A stretch of 60,936 nucleotides of DNA from JAVBLG01 sp031553655. Lineage in GTDB: Bacteria; Desulfobacterota; Desulfovibrionia; Desulfovibrionales; Desulfovibrionaceae. Shown in pieces: positions 51,663 through 59,392 of the stretch; position 1 is the stretch's first letter; every line of letters begins with the position of its first letter. Position numbers and translations under genes: made by a program. The stretch is taken from assembly GCA_031553655.1 (NCBI GenBank), contig JAVBLG010000060.1:1-60936 (forward strand), in the 5' to 3' direction. The notes beneath the pieces are model-generated. The model ran no database searches. It was given only the letters and a program-made list of their open reading frames with translations, and was not told where the DNA came from.

Positions 51663-52631
51663 ATGACTCAGACCAATATTCTGCTTGAATCCGGCACCAA
51701 TGAAATTGAAATTGTGGAATTTTACCTTGATGAGCCGGGCTATCGGGGCCATTACGGCATAAATGTGGCTAAAGTGGTGGAAATAATCCGCCCGCAAAAA
51801 GTCACCTCCACTCCGCAACGTCCACACCCCTGCATTCTGGGAGCCTTTCCCTATCGCGACGGCCGGGTGGTGCCCATGGTGGACCTTAACGTCTACCTGG
51901 AAAATCCTCCTGTGCCGGCCGACCACAAGGTTATTATCACAGAATTCAACAAGGTAGTCACCGCCTTCCAGGTATCCGGCGTAAACCGCATCTACCGCAT
52001 GAGCTGGAAAGATGTGGAAGCTCCCGGCAAATTCCTGCAGGAATCCAGCCGCAACAGCATTGTGGGCGTGGTGCGCCTTGACGGTCGGGTGGTTTTTCTG
52101 CTTGACCTTGAGGGCATTGTGGGCGAGCTGAACCCTCAACTGGCGCTGAGCATGAAAATAGGGGAACTGAAAAAGCAGGAAGGCGCTGTGCGCGTACTGC
52201 ACGCCGACGATTCCGGCAGCATACGCACTATAGTGAAAGATTTGCTCACCGCCAGCGGGCATTTTGACGTCATACAGGTCAGTGACGGCCAGGAAGCTTG
52301 GGATCTCATAAACACTTTGAACGACAAGGCGGCCGAAACCGGCCTTCATATCACCGATGTACTTGACGGCGTAATCGCCGACATTGAAATGCCGCGCCTT
52401 GACGGCCTGACCCTGTGCCGCAAAATCAAGGAATCTCGCGAATTGAGGCATTTGCCCGTAGCTCTTTTCTCGTCTCTGATTACCGAAGCTCTAAAACACA
52501 GGGGCGTGGCTGTTGGCGCTGATGTGCAATATGCCAAGCCCGACCTCAAAAATCTCAGCGACAAGCTCTACGATCTGATCAGCAGTAAAAAGGCCGAACG
52601 CGCCAAGGAGCAAGAGCAAGAGCAAGGTTAA
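51663..52631 (+). CDS. cheV: Chemotaxis coupling protein CheV
   Basis: CheV combines a CheW-like coupling domain with a receiver and links chemoreceptors to CheA. The 322-residue product has CheW features at about 15-165 (YGINVAKVVEII, RDGRVVPMVDLNVYL, IVGVVRLDGRVVFLLDLEGIV). The receiver at about 178-310 has acidic residues near VLHADD, the acceptor Asp in GVIADIEMP (about 242) and Lys in AKPD. I chose the ATG with GGGGGGAAC just upstream. The C-terminal tail is Glu/Gln/Lys-rich. It ends before a strong terminator at 52793. Confidence 0.94.
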   Translation: MTQTNILLESGTNEIEIVEFYLDEPGYRGHYGINVAKVVEIIRPQKVTSTPQRPHPCILGAFPYRDGRVVPMVDLNVYLENPPVPADHKVIITEFNKVVTAFQVSGVNRIYRMSWKDVEAPGKFLQESSRNSIVGVVRLDGRVVFLLDLEGIVGELNPQLALSMKIGELKKQEGAVRVLHADDSGSIRTIVKDLLTASGHFDVIQVSDGQEAWDLINTLNDKAAETGLHITDVLDGVIADIEMPRLDGLTLCRKIKESRELRHLPVALFSSLITEALKHRGVAVGADVQYAKPDLKNLSDKLYDLISSKKAERAKEQEQEQG

Positions 52632-52792
52632 CGCGCCTTGGCGTGTCAACCTAAAGCAGATAAATTTTGCTGAAGCTGACGCGCCTTGACTAAGGCCCGA
52701 GGCAGTTGCATCAGTTTTGTGTGCAAACCAGAGAGATTTTATAAAAGGGTATTCCTTTAATTGCAGCCTTGCGCTATATTTATGAGAACGTC

Positions 52793-52826
52793 GCGGGCGG
52801 CGGATTACAGCCGCCCGCCTTTTTTC
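52793..52826 (+). terminator. Intrinsic terminator between cheV and the next gene
   Basis: GCGGGCGGC pairs perfectly with GCCGCCCGC and is followed by C and six T. It lies about 160 bases after the cheV stop and 29 bases ahead of the next start codon, so it could also act as an attenuator for that gene. Confidence 0.9.
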
Positions 52827-52854
52827 ACGTATATAGCAAGGTTTTCACTTTATC

Positions 52855-53961
52855 ATGCTCACCAACAGCGAAATACGCGCCGGAATCGAACAATTACTGG
52901 TTCTGGCCCCTCCATCTTCCCGCACCGCCGCCCTGGCTCTTTTTAAAGCCGCAAAAACAGCTCTGGACGCCGGATATATGCCCGACGTGCGCGGAGTTCC
53001 TCTTAAAAGCTGGCGTTGCCTGTTGGGCCTTCTGGCCGACGTGGCTGCCATGCGCTATGAAAGCGAGCCACTTTTACGCGTAGCCAGCGACTTGTTGTCC
53101 ATAGCCGACAAAATGGCCCCACCCGCTGAAGTGCTGCGTCAGAGCGCGGAAATAATGGTGCATGCCCTACATGCCGATTTGTATGTCTGCCGTCTGCGCA
53201 ACAACAGAGGCGAGTGGCGCGTTTATTCCGCAGCCAGGGCCGACGGCGGCCCCGTTCCCATGCTCAGCCTGGTCATGGATGAAAGGTTAAAAAAACACCC
53301 GGTAATGAATCACATCCAGGACGGGGTGCGTTATGTGCTCTCCAACAATTTGCGATCCATCGAACTGGGCGGGGAATCCATAGACTGCATGGTCTACAAG
53401 GCTGGATACCGCTCGCGTCTGGCCTTTGTGCTGCGCGACAGGCTGAAAAAGCAGCCCTTTGGTCTGGTCATGCTTTATACGGAACGCGACTATGGCTTTG
53501 ACGTTTACGATTCCAGATTTTTGTCCAAATGCGCCACAATTTTTTCCCTTACTGTGGGGCGCCGCATTGCCATTGCCCGCGACACTCTGGAAAAAGCCTC
53601 GGGCGCTGTAGCGCATCACGGCAACAATGCCTTGAATATTTTGAAAAATCAGGCAGAATTGTGCTGCGAACTGCTTGAAGATATGGACGATGATCTGGCC
53701 CGCGCCCAGAGATTGGGCAAAAAATTGACCGGCAGCCTGCAAGGCGACCCTCGCGAAGAAACCGCCAAAGAATTTGAAAATGCGCTGAAACGCCTCGATT
53801 TTACCGAACTGGCCGCACATCTTGGAGGAGTTCTGGAAGGATCACGCCGGGTGCAGCGCATAATCAATGCGCTGAAAAAATCCGTTGAAAAACCCAGGCT
53901 TATGCATTATGCCTTGGGGCATGACGTGCTGGATCTCGGCGATACAACCAAAGACGAGTAA
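52855..53961 (+). CDS. Kinase-like protein with GAF-like and HisKA-like parts but no ATPase domain
   Basis: A 368-residue soluble protein of uncertain family. Residues about 95-250 look like a GAF sensor domain (EVLRQSAEIMVHALHADLYVCRLRNNRGEWRVYS ... FGLVMLYTERDYGFDVYDSRFLSKCATIF). It continues into SGAVAHHGNNALNILKNQAELC (about 260-281), which resembles the H-box helix of histidine kinases (AHHxNN type). The second dimerisation helix may follow at about 310-350. No HATPase domain (N, G1, G2 boxes) is present. It may be a phosphotransfer or dimerising partner of other kinases, or a degenerate kinase. It follows cheV on the same strand. Confidence 0.6.
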   Translation: MLTNSEIRAGIEQLLVLAPPSSRTAALALFKAAKTALDAGYMPDVRGVPLKSWRCLLGLLADVAAMRYESEPLLRVASDLLSIADKMAPPAEVLRQSAEIMVHALHADLYVCRLRNNRGEWRVYSAARADGGPVPMLSLVMDERLKKHPVMNHIQDGVRYVLSNNLRSIELGGESIDCMVYKAGYRSRLAFVLRDRLKKQPFGLVMLYTERDYGFDVYDSRFLSKCATIFSLTVGRRIAIARDTLEKASGAVAHHGNNALNILKNQAELCCELLEDMDDDLARAQRLGKKLTGSLQGDPREETAKEFENALKRLDFTELAAHLGGVLEGSRRVQRIINALKKSVEKPRLMHYALGHDVLDLGDTTKDE

Positions 53962-54349
53962 TCAAGACGAACGGCGGCTTTGCCATTTTACAAACGGTCA
54001 GGTGAGTAGGCTCTGAATTTCGTACTTACCCTATTGCCTTTTGTCCGTTCGCCGGGTAACAAGAGCATTAGAGTAAATTGATGGCTTGGCGTTGATTTGC
54101 TCCAACAAGGGTTTGTCTGCGAATACCTTGTATAAACTAAAGCGTAATCCGCTTCAGAGCGTTTTGACAACCCGGTTGCCGAAACGCTCTGACAGGATTT
54201 TGTCTGCCTCGCGTTTAGAAGCCTTCGATCCCTCGCCGCCGGCCAAACGGCCCGGCGAGCCCGCAATTATCCCGCATTTTGAAGCCTTAAGACGGCAATG
54301 ACATATTTGATTCACCAGAGTTCAGAAAACGGAGCAATAGGAGAATAAA
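53962..54349. other. 388-base spacer with weak palindromes
   Basis: No credible gene is seen. There is a loose inverted repeat at about 53966-54055 (GAACGG...CCGTTC with several internal pairs), which may be a decayed E element. A hairpin lies at 54155-54192 (CAGAGCGTTT/AAACGCTCTG) with an H-like stem but a different loop, and a GC-rich CGCCGG/CCGGCG pair lies at 54230-54260. Confidence 0.4.
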
Positions 54350-55840
54350 ATGATTGATTTGACAGTCAACAAGGAAAAACTCGAACACGCCCTTGGCCGG
54401 GCCAAGGAACGCGGCGTCATCATCCCCACTTTCGCCCAGATGCGCGACCCGTCGCTGATCCCGGCCCCCATCCGCAAAAAGCTGGCCAATATCGGCCTGT
54501 GGGACATTGATCCGCTGAACCTCTTCCGCATCAACTGGCACAACGAGCAAAAGGTGCATGGCGGCGGCTACGGCCAGGTCAACCACCTTGTTCTGCCCCC
54601 GGAACTCACCGGCTGCGCCGCCTCCATCGTGGTGCTGCTCGGCAAGTGGTTCCCCACCGGCGCGCATAAAGTGGGCGCGGCTTTCGGATGCCTTGTTCCC
54701 CGCCTGGTTACCGGGCAGTTCGACCCCACCACCCAAAAAGCCGCCTGGCCCTCCACCGGCAACTACTGCCGTGGCGGCGCTTACGACTCGGCCCTGCTGG
54801 GTTGTTCCTCCATTGCCATTCTGCCCGAAGGCATGAGCAAAGAACGCTTCTCCTGGTTGGAAAAAGTGGCCGGAGAAGTGATCAAAACCTACGGTAGCGA
54901 ATCCAACGTCAAGGAAATATTCGACAAGTGCTGGGAATTGCGCTCCCGTGGCGACGATGTGGTCATTTTCAACCAGTTTGACGAAATGGGCAACTATCTG
55001 TGGCACTACTCGGTCACCGGACCGGCCATGGAAGAAGCCATGCTGCCCCTGGCCGAAAAAGGCCCGCGTGGAACCAAGCACATCAAGGGCCTGGTGGTGG
55101 CCACCGGTTCCGGCGGCACCATCGCCGGCGGCGACTACCTCAAAAACAAGTACCCCTGGGCCAAAATTGCCGCTTGCGAAGCCCTTCAGTGCCCCACTCT
55201 GCTCAATAACGGCTTTGGCGACCACCGCATTGAAGGCATTGGGGACAAGCATGTGCCCTGGGTACATAACGTGCGCAATACCGACATGATTATCGCCATG
55301 GACGACGAAGCCGCCGTTTCCTGCATCCGCCTGGCCAATGAAACCGCGGGCAAGGAATACCTCGCCTCCAAGGGTGTGGCTCCGGCCCTCATCGACGCCC
55401 TCGATCACCTCGGCATCTCCGGCTGGAGCAACGTGCTCTCCGCCGTCAAGTTCGCCAAGTACTACGAACTGGGCAAGGACGATCTGGTGGTAACCACGGC
55501 CACCGACTCCATGGAAATGTACATGAGCCGCCTGGACGAGCTCAACGAAGCCAGAGGCGCCTTCACCCCGGTGCAGGCCGCCATTACCCACGAACGCTAC
55601 GTGCTCGGCCAGAACCTCGACTCCGTTATGGAACTTACCCTGCAAGAAAGAAAGCGCGTGCACAACCTCAAGTACTACACCTGGGTTGAACAGCAGGGCA
55701 AAACTTACAAGGAAATCGTGGCTCAGTGGAGCGATGAAAATTACTGGGAATCCATCCCCAAGGCTCTGCCCGAAATTGAAAAGCGCATCGAAGAATTCAA
55801 CGCGCGTACCGGCTTGCTTGAAAAGATGTTGAAAGATTAG
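54350..55840 (+). CDS. Fold-type II PLP-dependent enzyme of unknown substrate
   Basis: A 496-residue enzyme of the cysteine synthase / threonine synthase / TrpB superfamily. The PLP Lys is K107 in FPTGAHKVGAAFG, and the phosphate-binding glycine loop is ATGSGGTIAGG near residue 255. It is longer than cysteine synthases (about 310) or TrpB (about 400), with an extra N-terminal region of about 60 residues and a helical C-terminal tail. I do not know its reaction; beta-replacement or beta-elimination on an amino acid is likely for the fold. The start follows AGGAGAATAAA. It stands alone, ending in terminator T2. Confidence 0.75.
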   Translation: MIDLTVNKEKLEHALGRAKERGVIIPTFAQMRDPSLIPAPIRKKLANIGLWDIDPLNLFRINWHNEQKVHGGGYGQVNHLVLPPELTGCAASIVVLLGKWFPTGAHKVGAAFGCLVPRLVTGQFDPTTQKAAWPSTGNYCRGGAYDSALLGCSSIAILPEGMSKERFSWLEKVAGEVIKTYGSESNVKEIFDKCWELRSRGDDVVIFNQFDEMGNYLWHYSVTGPAMEEAMLPLAEKGPRGTKHIKGLVVATGSGGTIAGGDYLKNKYPWAKIAACEALQCPTLLNNGFGDHRIEGIGDKHVPWVHNVRNTDMIIAMDDEAAVSCIRLANETAGKEYLASKGVAPALIDALDHLGISGWSNVLSAVKFAKYYELGKDDLVVTTATDSMEMYMSRLDELNEARGAFTPVQAAITHERYVLGQNLDSVMELTLQERKRVHNLKYYTWVEQQGKTYKEIVAQWSDENYWESIPKALPEIEKRIEEFNARTGLLEKMLKD

Positions 55841-55854
55841 TTTTGATTATTTAA

Positions 55855-55903
55855 TTGGGGAAGGGGAGAGAACTTTTTGAAAAAAGTTCTCTCCCTTCCC
55901 CAA
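55855..55903 (+). terminator. T-family terminator T2
   Basis: TTGGGGAAGGGGAGAGAAC then TTTTT pairs with its complement over about 23 bases with one mismatch. The tail AACCCCATCCCC follows. It begins 15 bases after the PLP-enzyme stop. Confidence 0.85.
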
Positions 55904-55998
55904 ACCCCATCCCCTCTCTCCAAAACTTCTGTTTATCAGGCAGTCATGTTAACGCAACTTCGCTCCGCCGGTGAATGGTGGACAAGTAATGGCGCTTC

Positions 55999-56089
55999 AT
56001 ACCAAGTTGCGATCAAAGTTGCCTTACCGAGCATTGTGCCCCGAGGCATTCAGGGATGATACAATCCCGATTTGAGCGCAATTTGGTAT
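55999..56089 (-). repeat. M-family repeat, copy M3 (91 bp)
   Basis: The best preserved copy: ATACCAAGTTGCG at the left and CGCAATTTGGTAT at the right form 13-base terminal inverted repeats with one mismatch. The core on the minus strand (ATTGTATCATCCCTGAATGCC) matches M1 and M2. It lies between the PLP-enzyme gene and the convergent antiporter gene. Confidence 0.87.
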
Positions 56090-56100
56090 CAGAAATCAAA

Positions 56101-56154
56101 AATATGAACGCTCCTGATTTTGCCTTTGTCGGCAAAGCCAGGAGCGTTCATATT
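56101..56154 (-). terminator. Terminator of the antiporter gene
   Basis: A 16-base perfect stem (AATATGAACGCTCCTG and complement) with an internal GCC/GGC pair in the loop. On the minus strand it is followed by TTTTTGATTT. It begins about 50 bases after the antiporter stop. Confidence 0.8.
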
Positions 56155-56204
56155 TGAAAACGGAATTATTCAATTGTACAAAAGGCGTATTTAGAAGTCG
56201 GTGG

Positions 56205-57629
56205 CTACATAAAGAACAGGAATGTAAGCACGGCAAAACAGGGAGTCAAAATGCCGAACGACCAGACCATATAGCCGAAGAAGCTAGGCATAGGCACGCC
56301 CTGTTCCTTGGAAATGGCCAGCACCATAAAGTTGGGCGCATTGCCTATGTAGCTGTTGGCCCCCATGAACACGGCCCCGGCCGATATGGCCGCCAGGGTG
56401 GAGGCCATCGGTCCCATGAGAGTGGTGGCATCTCCGCCGGCGGTATTAAAGAAGACCAGATAGGTAGGTGCATTGTCCAGAAAGCTCGAAAGCAGACCCG
56501 TGAGCCAGAAATACATGTAATTGACCGGCTCGCCGTTCTTGCTCACCAGATTAATCAGCGAAGAGAGCGCGCCTTCGGTTCCCGAGCGCAAAATGTGTAT
56601 GGTGGGAATCATACTCACGAAAATGCCGAAGAACAGCTTGCCCACTTCCACAATGGGTTCCCAGGAAAAACCGTTCTGGTCGCGGCATTCTTGGCTGGTG
56701 AAGCCCAAAGAAGCAAAGGCGACCAAAATAAGCAGCAAGTCGCGCAGAACGTTCTGGAACTCCATGCCGATGCCGTAGACATTGATAACTTCACCCATTT
56801 GCAGCATGCCCGACATGAGCACTGCCAGAATGATAAAGAGCAGGAAAAGCAGATTGATCTTGCCGTCGAGGCCCAGTTTTTCCTTTTCGCGCCCTTCTTC
56901 CATAGGCGGCACGGGCGAGCCTTCCTTGCGGTAAAGAATGGTCTCAACAACAAGGTAAATCGCCAGCAAAAATGCAGCCAGCAGAGCGGTGACGTGCAAC
57001 AGATGGCCCATGGTCCAGAAAAATGTCACGCCCTTGAGAAAACCCAGGAACAGGGGCGGGTCGCCCAGAGGAGTGAGTGAGCCGCCGATATTGGCCACCA
57101 AAAAGATAAAAAAGACCACGGTGTGGACCTTATATTTGCGATGGGCATTGGCGCGCAGCAAGGGGCGGATGAGCAGCATGGCCGCCCCGGTTGTTCCCAT
57201 CCAGCTCGCCAGAAGCGTGCCTACGACCAAAATACCCACATTTACCACAGGCGTGCCCACCAGTGAGCCGGTGAGGCGCACGCCCCCGGCCACGGTGAAC
57301 AGGGCAAAAATGAGTATGAGGAACGGAACGTAATCAAGAAGCATGGTGTGCAAAAATTCATACAATGCCACCTGCGGCCCGAAAACGGCGATACACGGCA
57401 CCAGGAAGGTGAGGCCCCAGAAAAGAGCCACCTTGCCATAGTGATGATGCCAGAAATGTGGAACGGCCAGAGGCATTATGGCAATTGAAAGCAACATGCA
57501 CACAAAAGGAATGGTCCATACAGCGGTGAGCTGAGGGCCGGGCATGGACAGTGCTCCGGCCGCCTGGCAGAGTGCCGGCGTAAAAACGGCGCTGAACAAA
57601 AAAGCAAGGATCGATGTGATTTTTAACAC
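56205..57629 (-). CDS. NhaD/UIT-type sodium:proton antiporter-like membrane protein
   Basis: A 474-residue integral membrane protein with about 11-13 hydrophobic segments and an N-terminal signal-like segment. The motifs GGSLTPLGDPPLFLGFLKG near residue 185 and SSFLDNAPTYLVFFN near 375 are typical of the ion transporter superfamily that includes NhaD and citrate/arsenite carriers. The presence of both half-repeat motifs suggests a full-length, working carrier. The likely activity is sodium/proton exchange, but the substrate is not fixed by sequence. The spacer upstream (57650-57720) has a long GC-rich hairpin (CGCGCGGCA/TGCCGCGCG). Confidence 0.8.
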   Translation of the reverse strand: MLKITSILAFLFSAVFTPALCQAAGALSMPGPQLTAVWTIPFVCMLLSIAIMPLAVPHFWHHHYGKVALFWGLTFLVPCIAVFGPQVALYEFLHTMLLDYVPFLILIFALFTVAGGVRLTGSLVGTPVVNVGILVVGTLLASWMGTTGAAMLLIRPLLRANAHRKYKVHTVVFFIFLVANIGGSLTPLGDPPLFLGFLKGVTFFWTMGHLLHVTALLAAFLLAIYLVVETILYRKEGSPVPPMEEGREKEKLGLDGKINLLFLLFIILAVLMSGMLQMGEVINVYGIGMEFQNVLRDLLLILVAFASLGFTSQECRDQNGFSWEPIVEVGKLFFGIFVSMIPTIHILRSGTEGALSSLINLVSKNGEPVNYMYFWLTGLLSSFLDNAPTYLVFFNTAGGDATTLMGPMASTLAAISAGAVFMGANSYIGNAPNFMVLAISKEQGVPMPSFFGYMVWSFGILTPCFAVLTFLFFM

Positions 57630-57821
57630 TTATGCTCCCCTTTCAGGTTGATTGTTGGCGCGCGCATCCCGCTTACGCGCGGCAGTAGCACTTTTTGCCG
57701 CGCGCGCTTGGAGGGCTTTAATTTGTCACAGACAATATCTATTTATCCTCCTTATGAAAATCATTACACGGGCTGTATTACATAGCATATTTTGTACAAA
57801 AGACGCATTTGAAAACAGCCG

Positions 57822-58301
57822 TTATTTTTTTTTCACAAAAAGCGCATAGCACCTGGCAACAGGCGAATCGGGATTCATGGCGCTCAAGTACACCCCTTCG
57901 GCAAAAGGCCCGAGCTTGAGCCGACCGCCCCGCTCTCTGAGGCTGGTTTCCGCGCTGGCCGCATCCAGAGGAGTTTTGCCAAGACATGGACCAACCTTTA
58001 CCTCTCTAAAAAACGGAAAGTCCATAAAGGCATTGGCACGCTCCAAAATTTCGGCGCTTAAAAAGCTCAAATCCTGAATGGCCATAGGGTCTTCGCCACC
58101 TATCAGCAAAATGCCGCCTCTGTGCCCCAAAGGCCAGGCCAGTTCGGCAAGTTCCGGCCCCATCACCATAGCCCAATTTTGCCACAGGCGGGCCAAACGG
58201 GCCTCACCAGGCCGTTCGGCTTGCGCGGACATCTTGTCCAGCAGGGCGGTAATGGATTCGACGGACGAACCACGGCGGCGTTTATAGAACGGCATTTTCA
58301 T
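57822..58301 (-). CDS. DUF721/DciA-like protein
   Basis: A protein of 159 residues from the ATG giving MKMPFYKRRRG; a TTG six codons upstream is open as well. The core WQNWAMVMGPELAELAWPLGHRGGILLIGGEDPMAIQDLSFLSAEIL (about 38-83) fits the DUF721 fold, which in many bacteria is the DciA helicase-operator/loader. The basic N-terminus is usual. The C-terminal 60 residues are an addition. Its role here in replication is inferred from the family, and no replication gene is adjacent. Confidence 0.75.
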   Translation of the reverse strand: MKMPFYKRRRGSSVESITALLDKMSAQAERPGEARLARLWQNWAMVMGPELAELAWPLGHRGGILLIGGEDPMAIQDLSFLSAEILERANAFMDFPFFREVKVGPCLGKTPLDAASAETSLRERGGRLKLGPFAEGVYLSAMNPDSPVARCYALFVKKK

Positions 58302-58325
58302 ATTGACTATATAAACCAAAACAGA

Positions 58326-58353
58326 TATTGATATCGAACTTTCTTGATATTAA
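58326..58353 (+). promoter_or_regulatory. Repeated TTGATAT motif upstream of the sahR-like gene
   Basis: TTGATAT occurs at 58328-58334 and again at 58344-58350, 16 bases apart start to start, in an otherwise AT-rich promoter region. Such spacing suits a dimeric ArsR-type regulator binding one face of the helix. It may be the autoregulatory or ahcY operator. This is inference from position and symmetry only. Confidence 0.4.
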
Positions 58354-58420
58354 TACGCGGCCCAATGCCCTAAGGCCCGTTTCAGGCGCGCGGATTCTTC
58401 ATAACCCGGAATAATTCAAT

Positions 58421-59350
58421 ATGCATGATAACATGAACTTTTTCAAGGCCGCATCCGACGCCACACGCATAAGACTTTTGCACATGCTGCAAAGGTATGA
58501 GTTATCGGTCAATGAAATCGTAAGCATACTAAAAATGGGACAGTCTCGGGTTTCTCGGCATCTGAAAATATTGTCCGAAGCCGAGCTGCTTGATTTCCGC
58601 CGCGACGGGTTGTGGGTTTTTTATTCCGCCCCCGAGTCCGGAACAGGACGCGACTTTTTAAACGCCATCACTCCATTCATGGGTCCCGAGGATCTATTGC
58701 GCTCCGATGCGCACAACGCCGCCAGAATTATTGAGGAACGCAGCGTCAAAACCAGACAATTCTTCAATAATATCGCCGAAAACTGGGACGCTATGAGCCG
58801 CGAGGTACTTGGAGATTTTGATCTGCCCTCGGCGGTGTGCAAGACCATGCCCACGCCTTGCGCCGTTGCCGTTGACTTGGGCTGCGGCACGGGCAGCCTT
58901 TTGCAACGCATGCTGGAACACGCCGACAAGGTTATAGGCGTGGACGGTTCCGCCCGCATGTTGGAGCTGGCCCGCCGCAGGCTCGACCCCGTGCGCACCG
59001 GAGAAGATCAGGTATCTCTGCGCATAGGCGAGCTGGATCATCTGCCCCTGCGCGATGCCGAAGCCGACTTTGCCTGCATCAACCTGGTGCTGCACCATCT
59101 GTCCAACCCCGGCGAAGCCATGCGCGAAATAAAACGCATTGTAAAGCCCGGCGGGTTGGTGATGATTGCCGATTTTGACCGCCATGTGCTGGAATCGATG
59201 CGCAAAGACTATGGCGACCGTTGGTTGGGCTTTGATGAAAACACCTTGGCCGCAATTTTCAACGACGCCGGATTTACTCCCTGCGGCGTCACCAGGCATG
59301 CGGTGGAAAAAGGTCTGGAGTTACTAATTGCCATCGCCCGCAATGAATAA
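58421..59350 (+). CDS. sahR: ArsR-family regulator fused to a SAM methyltransferase domain (SahR type)
   Basis: A 309-residue fusion. Residues 1-95 form an ArsR winged helix (FFKAASDATRIRLLHMLQRYELSVNEIVSILKMGQSRVSRHLKIL). Residues about 115-300 are a class I methyltransferase domain with motif I VDLGCGTGSLLQRM (near 150) and LVLHHLSNPGEAM. Directly upstream of ahcY by 42 bases, it matches the SahR regulators described for Desulfovibrio and other Proteobacteria, where the methyltransferase-like domain senses S-adenosylhomocysteine or SAM and controls ahcY and methionine-cycle genes. Whether it keeps catalytic activity is unknown. Confidence 0.85.
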   Translation: MHDNMNFFKAASDATRIRLLHMLQRYELSVNEIVSILKMGQSRVSRHLKILSEAELLDFRRDGLWVFYSAPESGTGRDFLNAITPFMGPEDLLRSDAHNAARIIEERSVKTRQFFNNIAENWDAMSREVLGDFDLPSAVCKTMPTPCAVAVDLGCGTGSLLQRMLEHADKVIGVDGSARMLELARRRLDPVRTGEDQVSLRIGELDHLPLRDAEADFACINLVLHHLSNPGEAMREIKRIVKPGGLVMIADFDRHVLESMRKDYGDRWLGFDENTLAAIFNDAGFTPCGVTRHAVEKGLELLIAIARNE

Positions 59351-59392
59351 TCAAAAAAAATCCTTGTTTTTTAACACATTAGGAGATAATAA

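Noticed and set aside
53966..54055. A seventh full E element
   Set aside because: The arms pair poorly and neither the CTTTTGTCCTCTGGC block nor the apex is clear. At most it is a decayed copy.
54287..55663. A 458-codon open frame antisense to the PLP enzyme
   Set aside because: Its composition is typical of antisense frames and it has no start context. The plus-strand gene has catalytic motifs.
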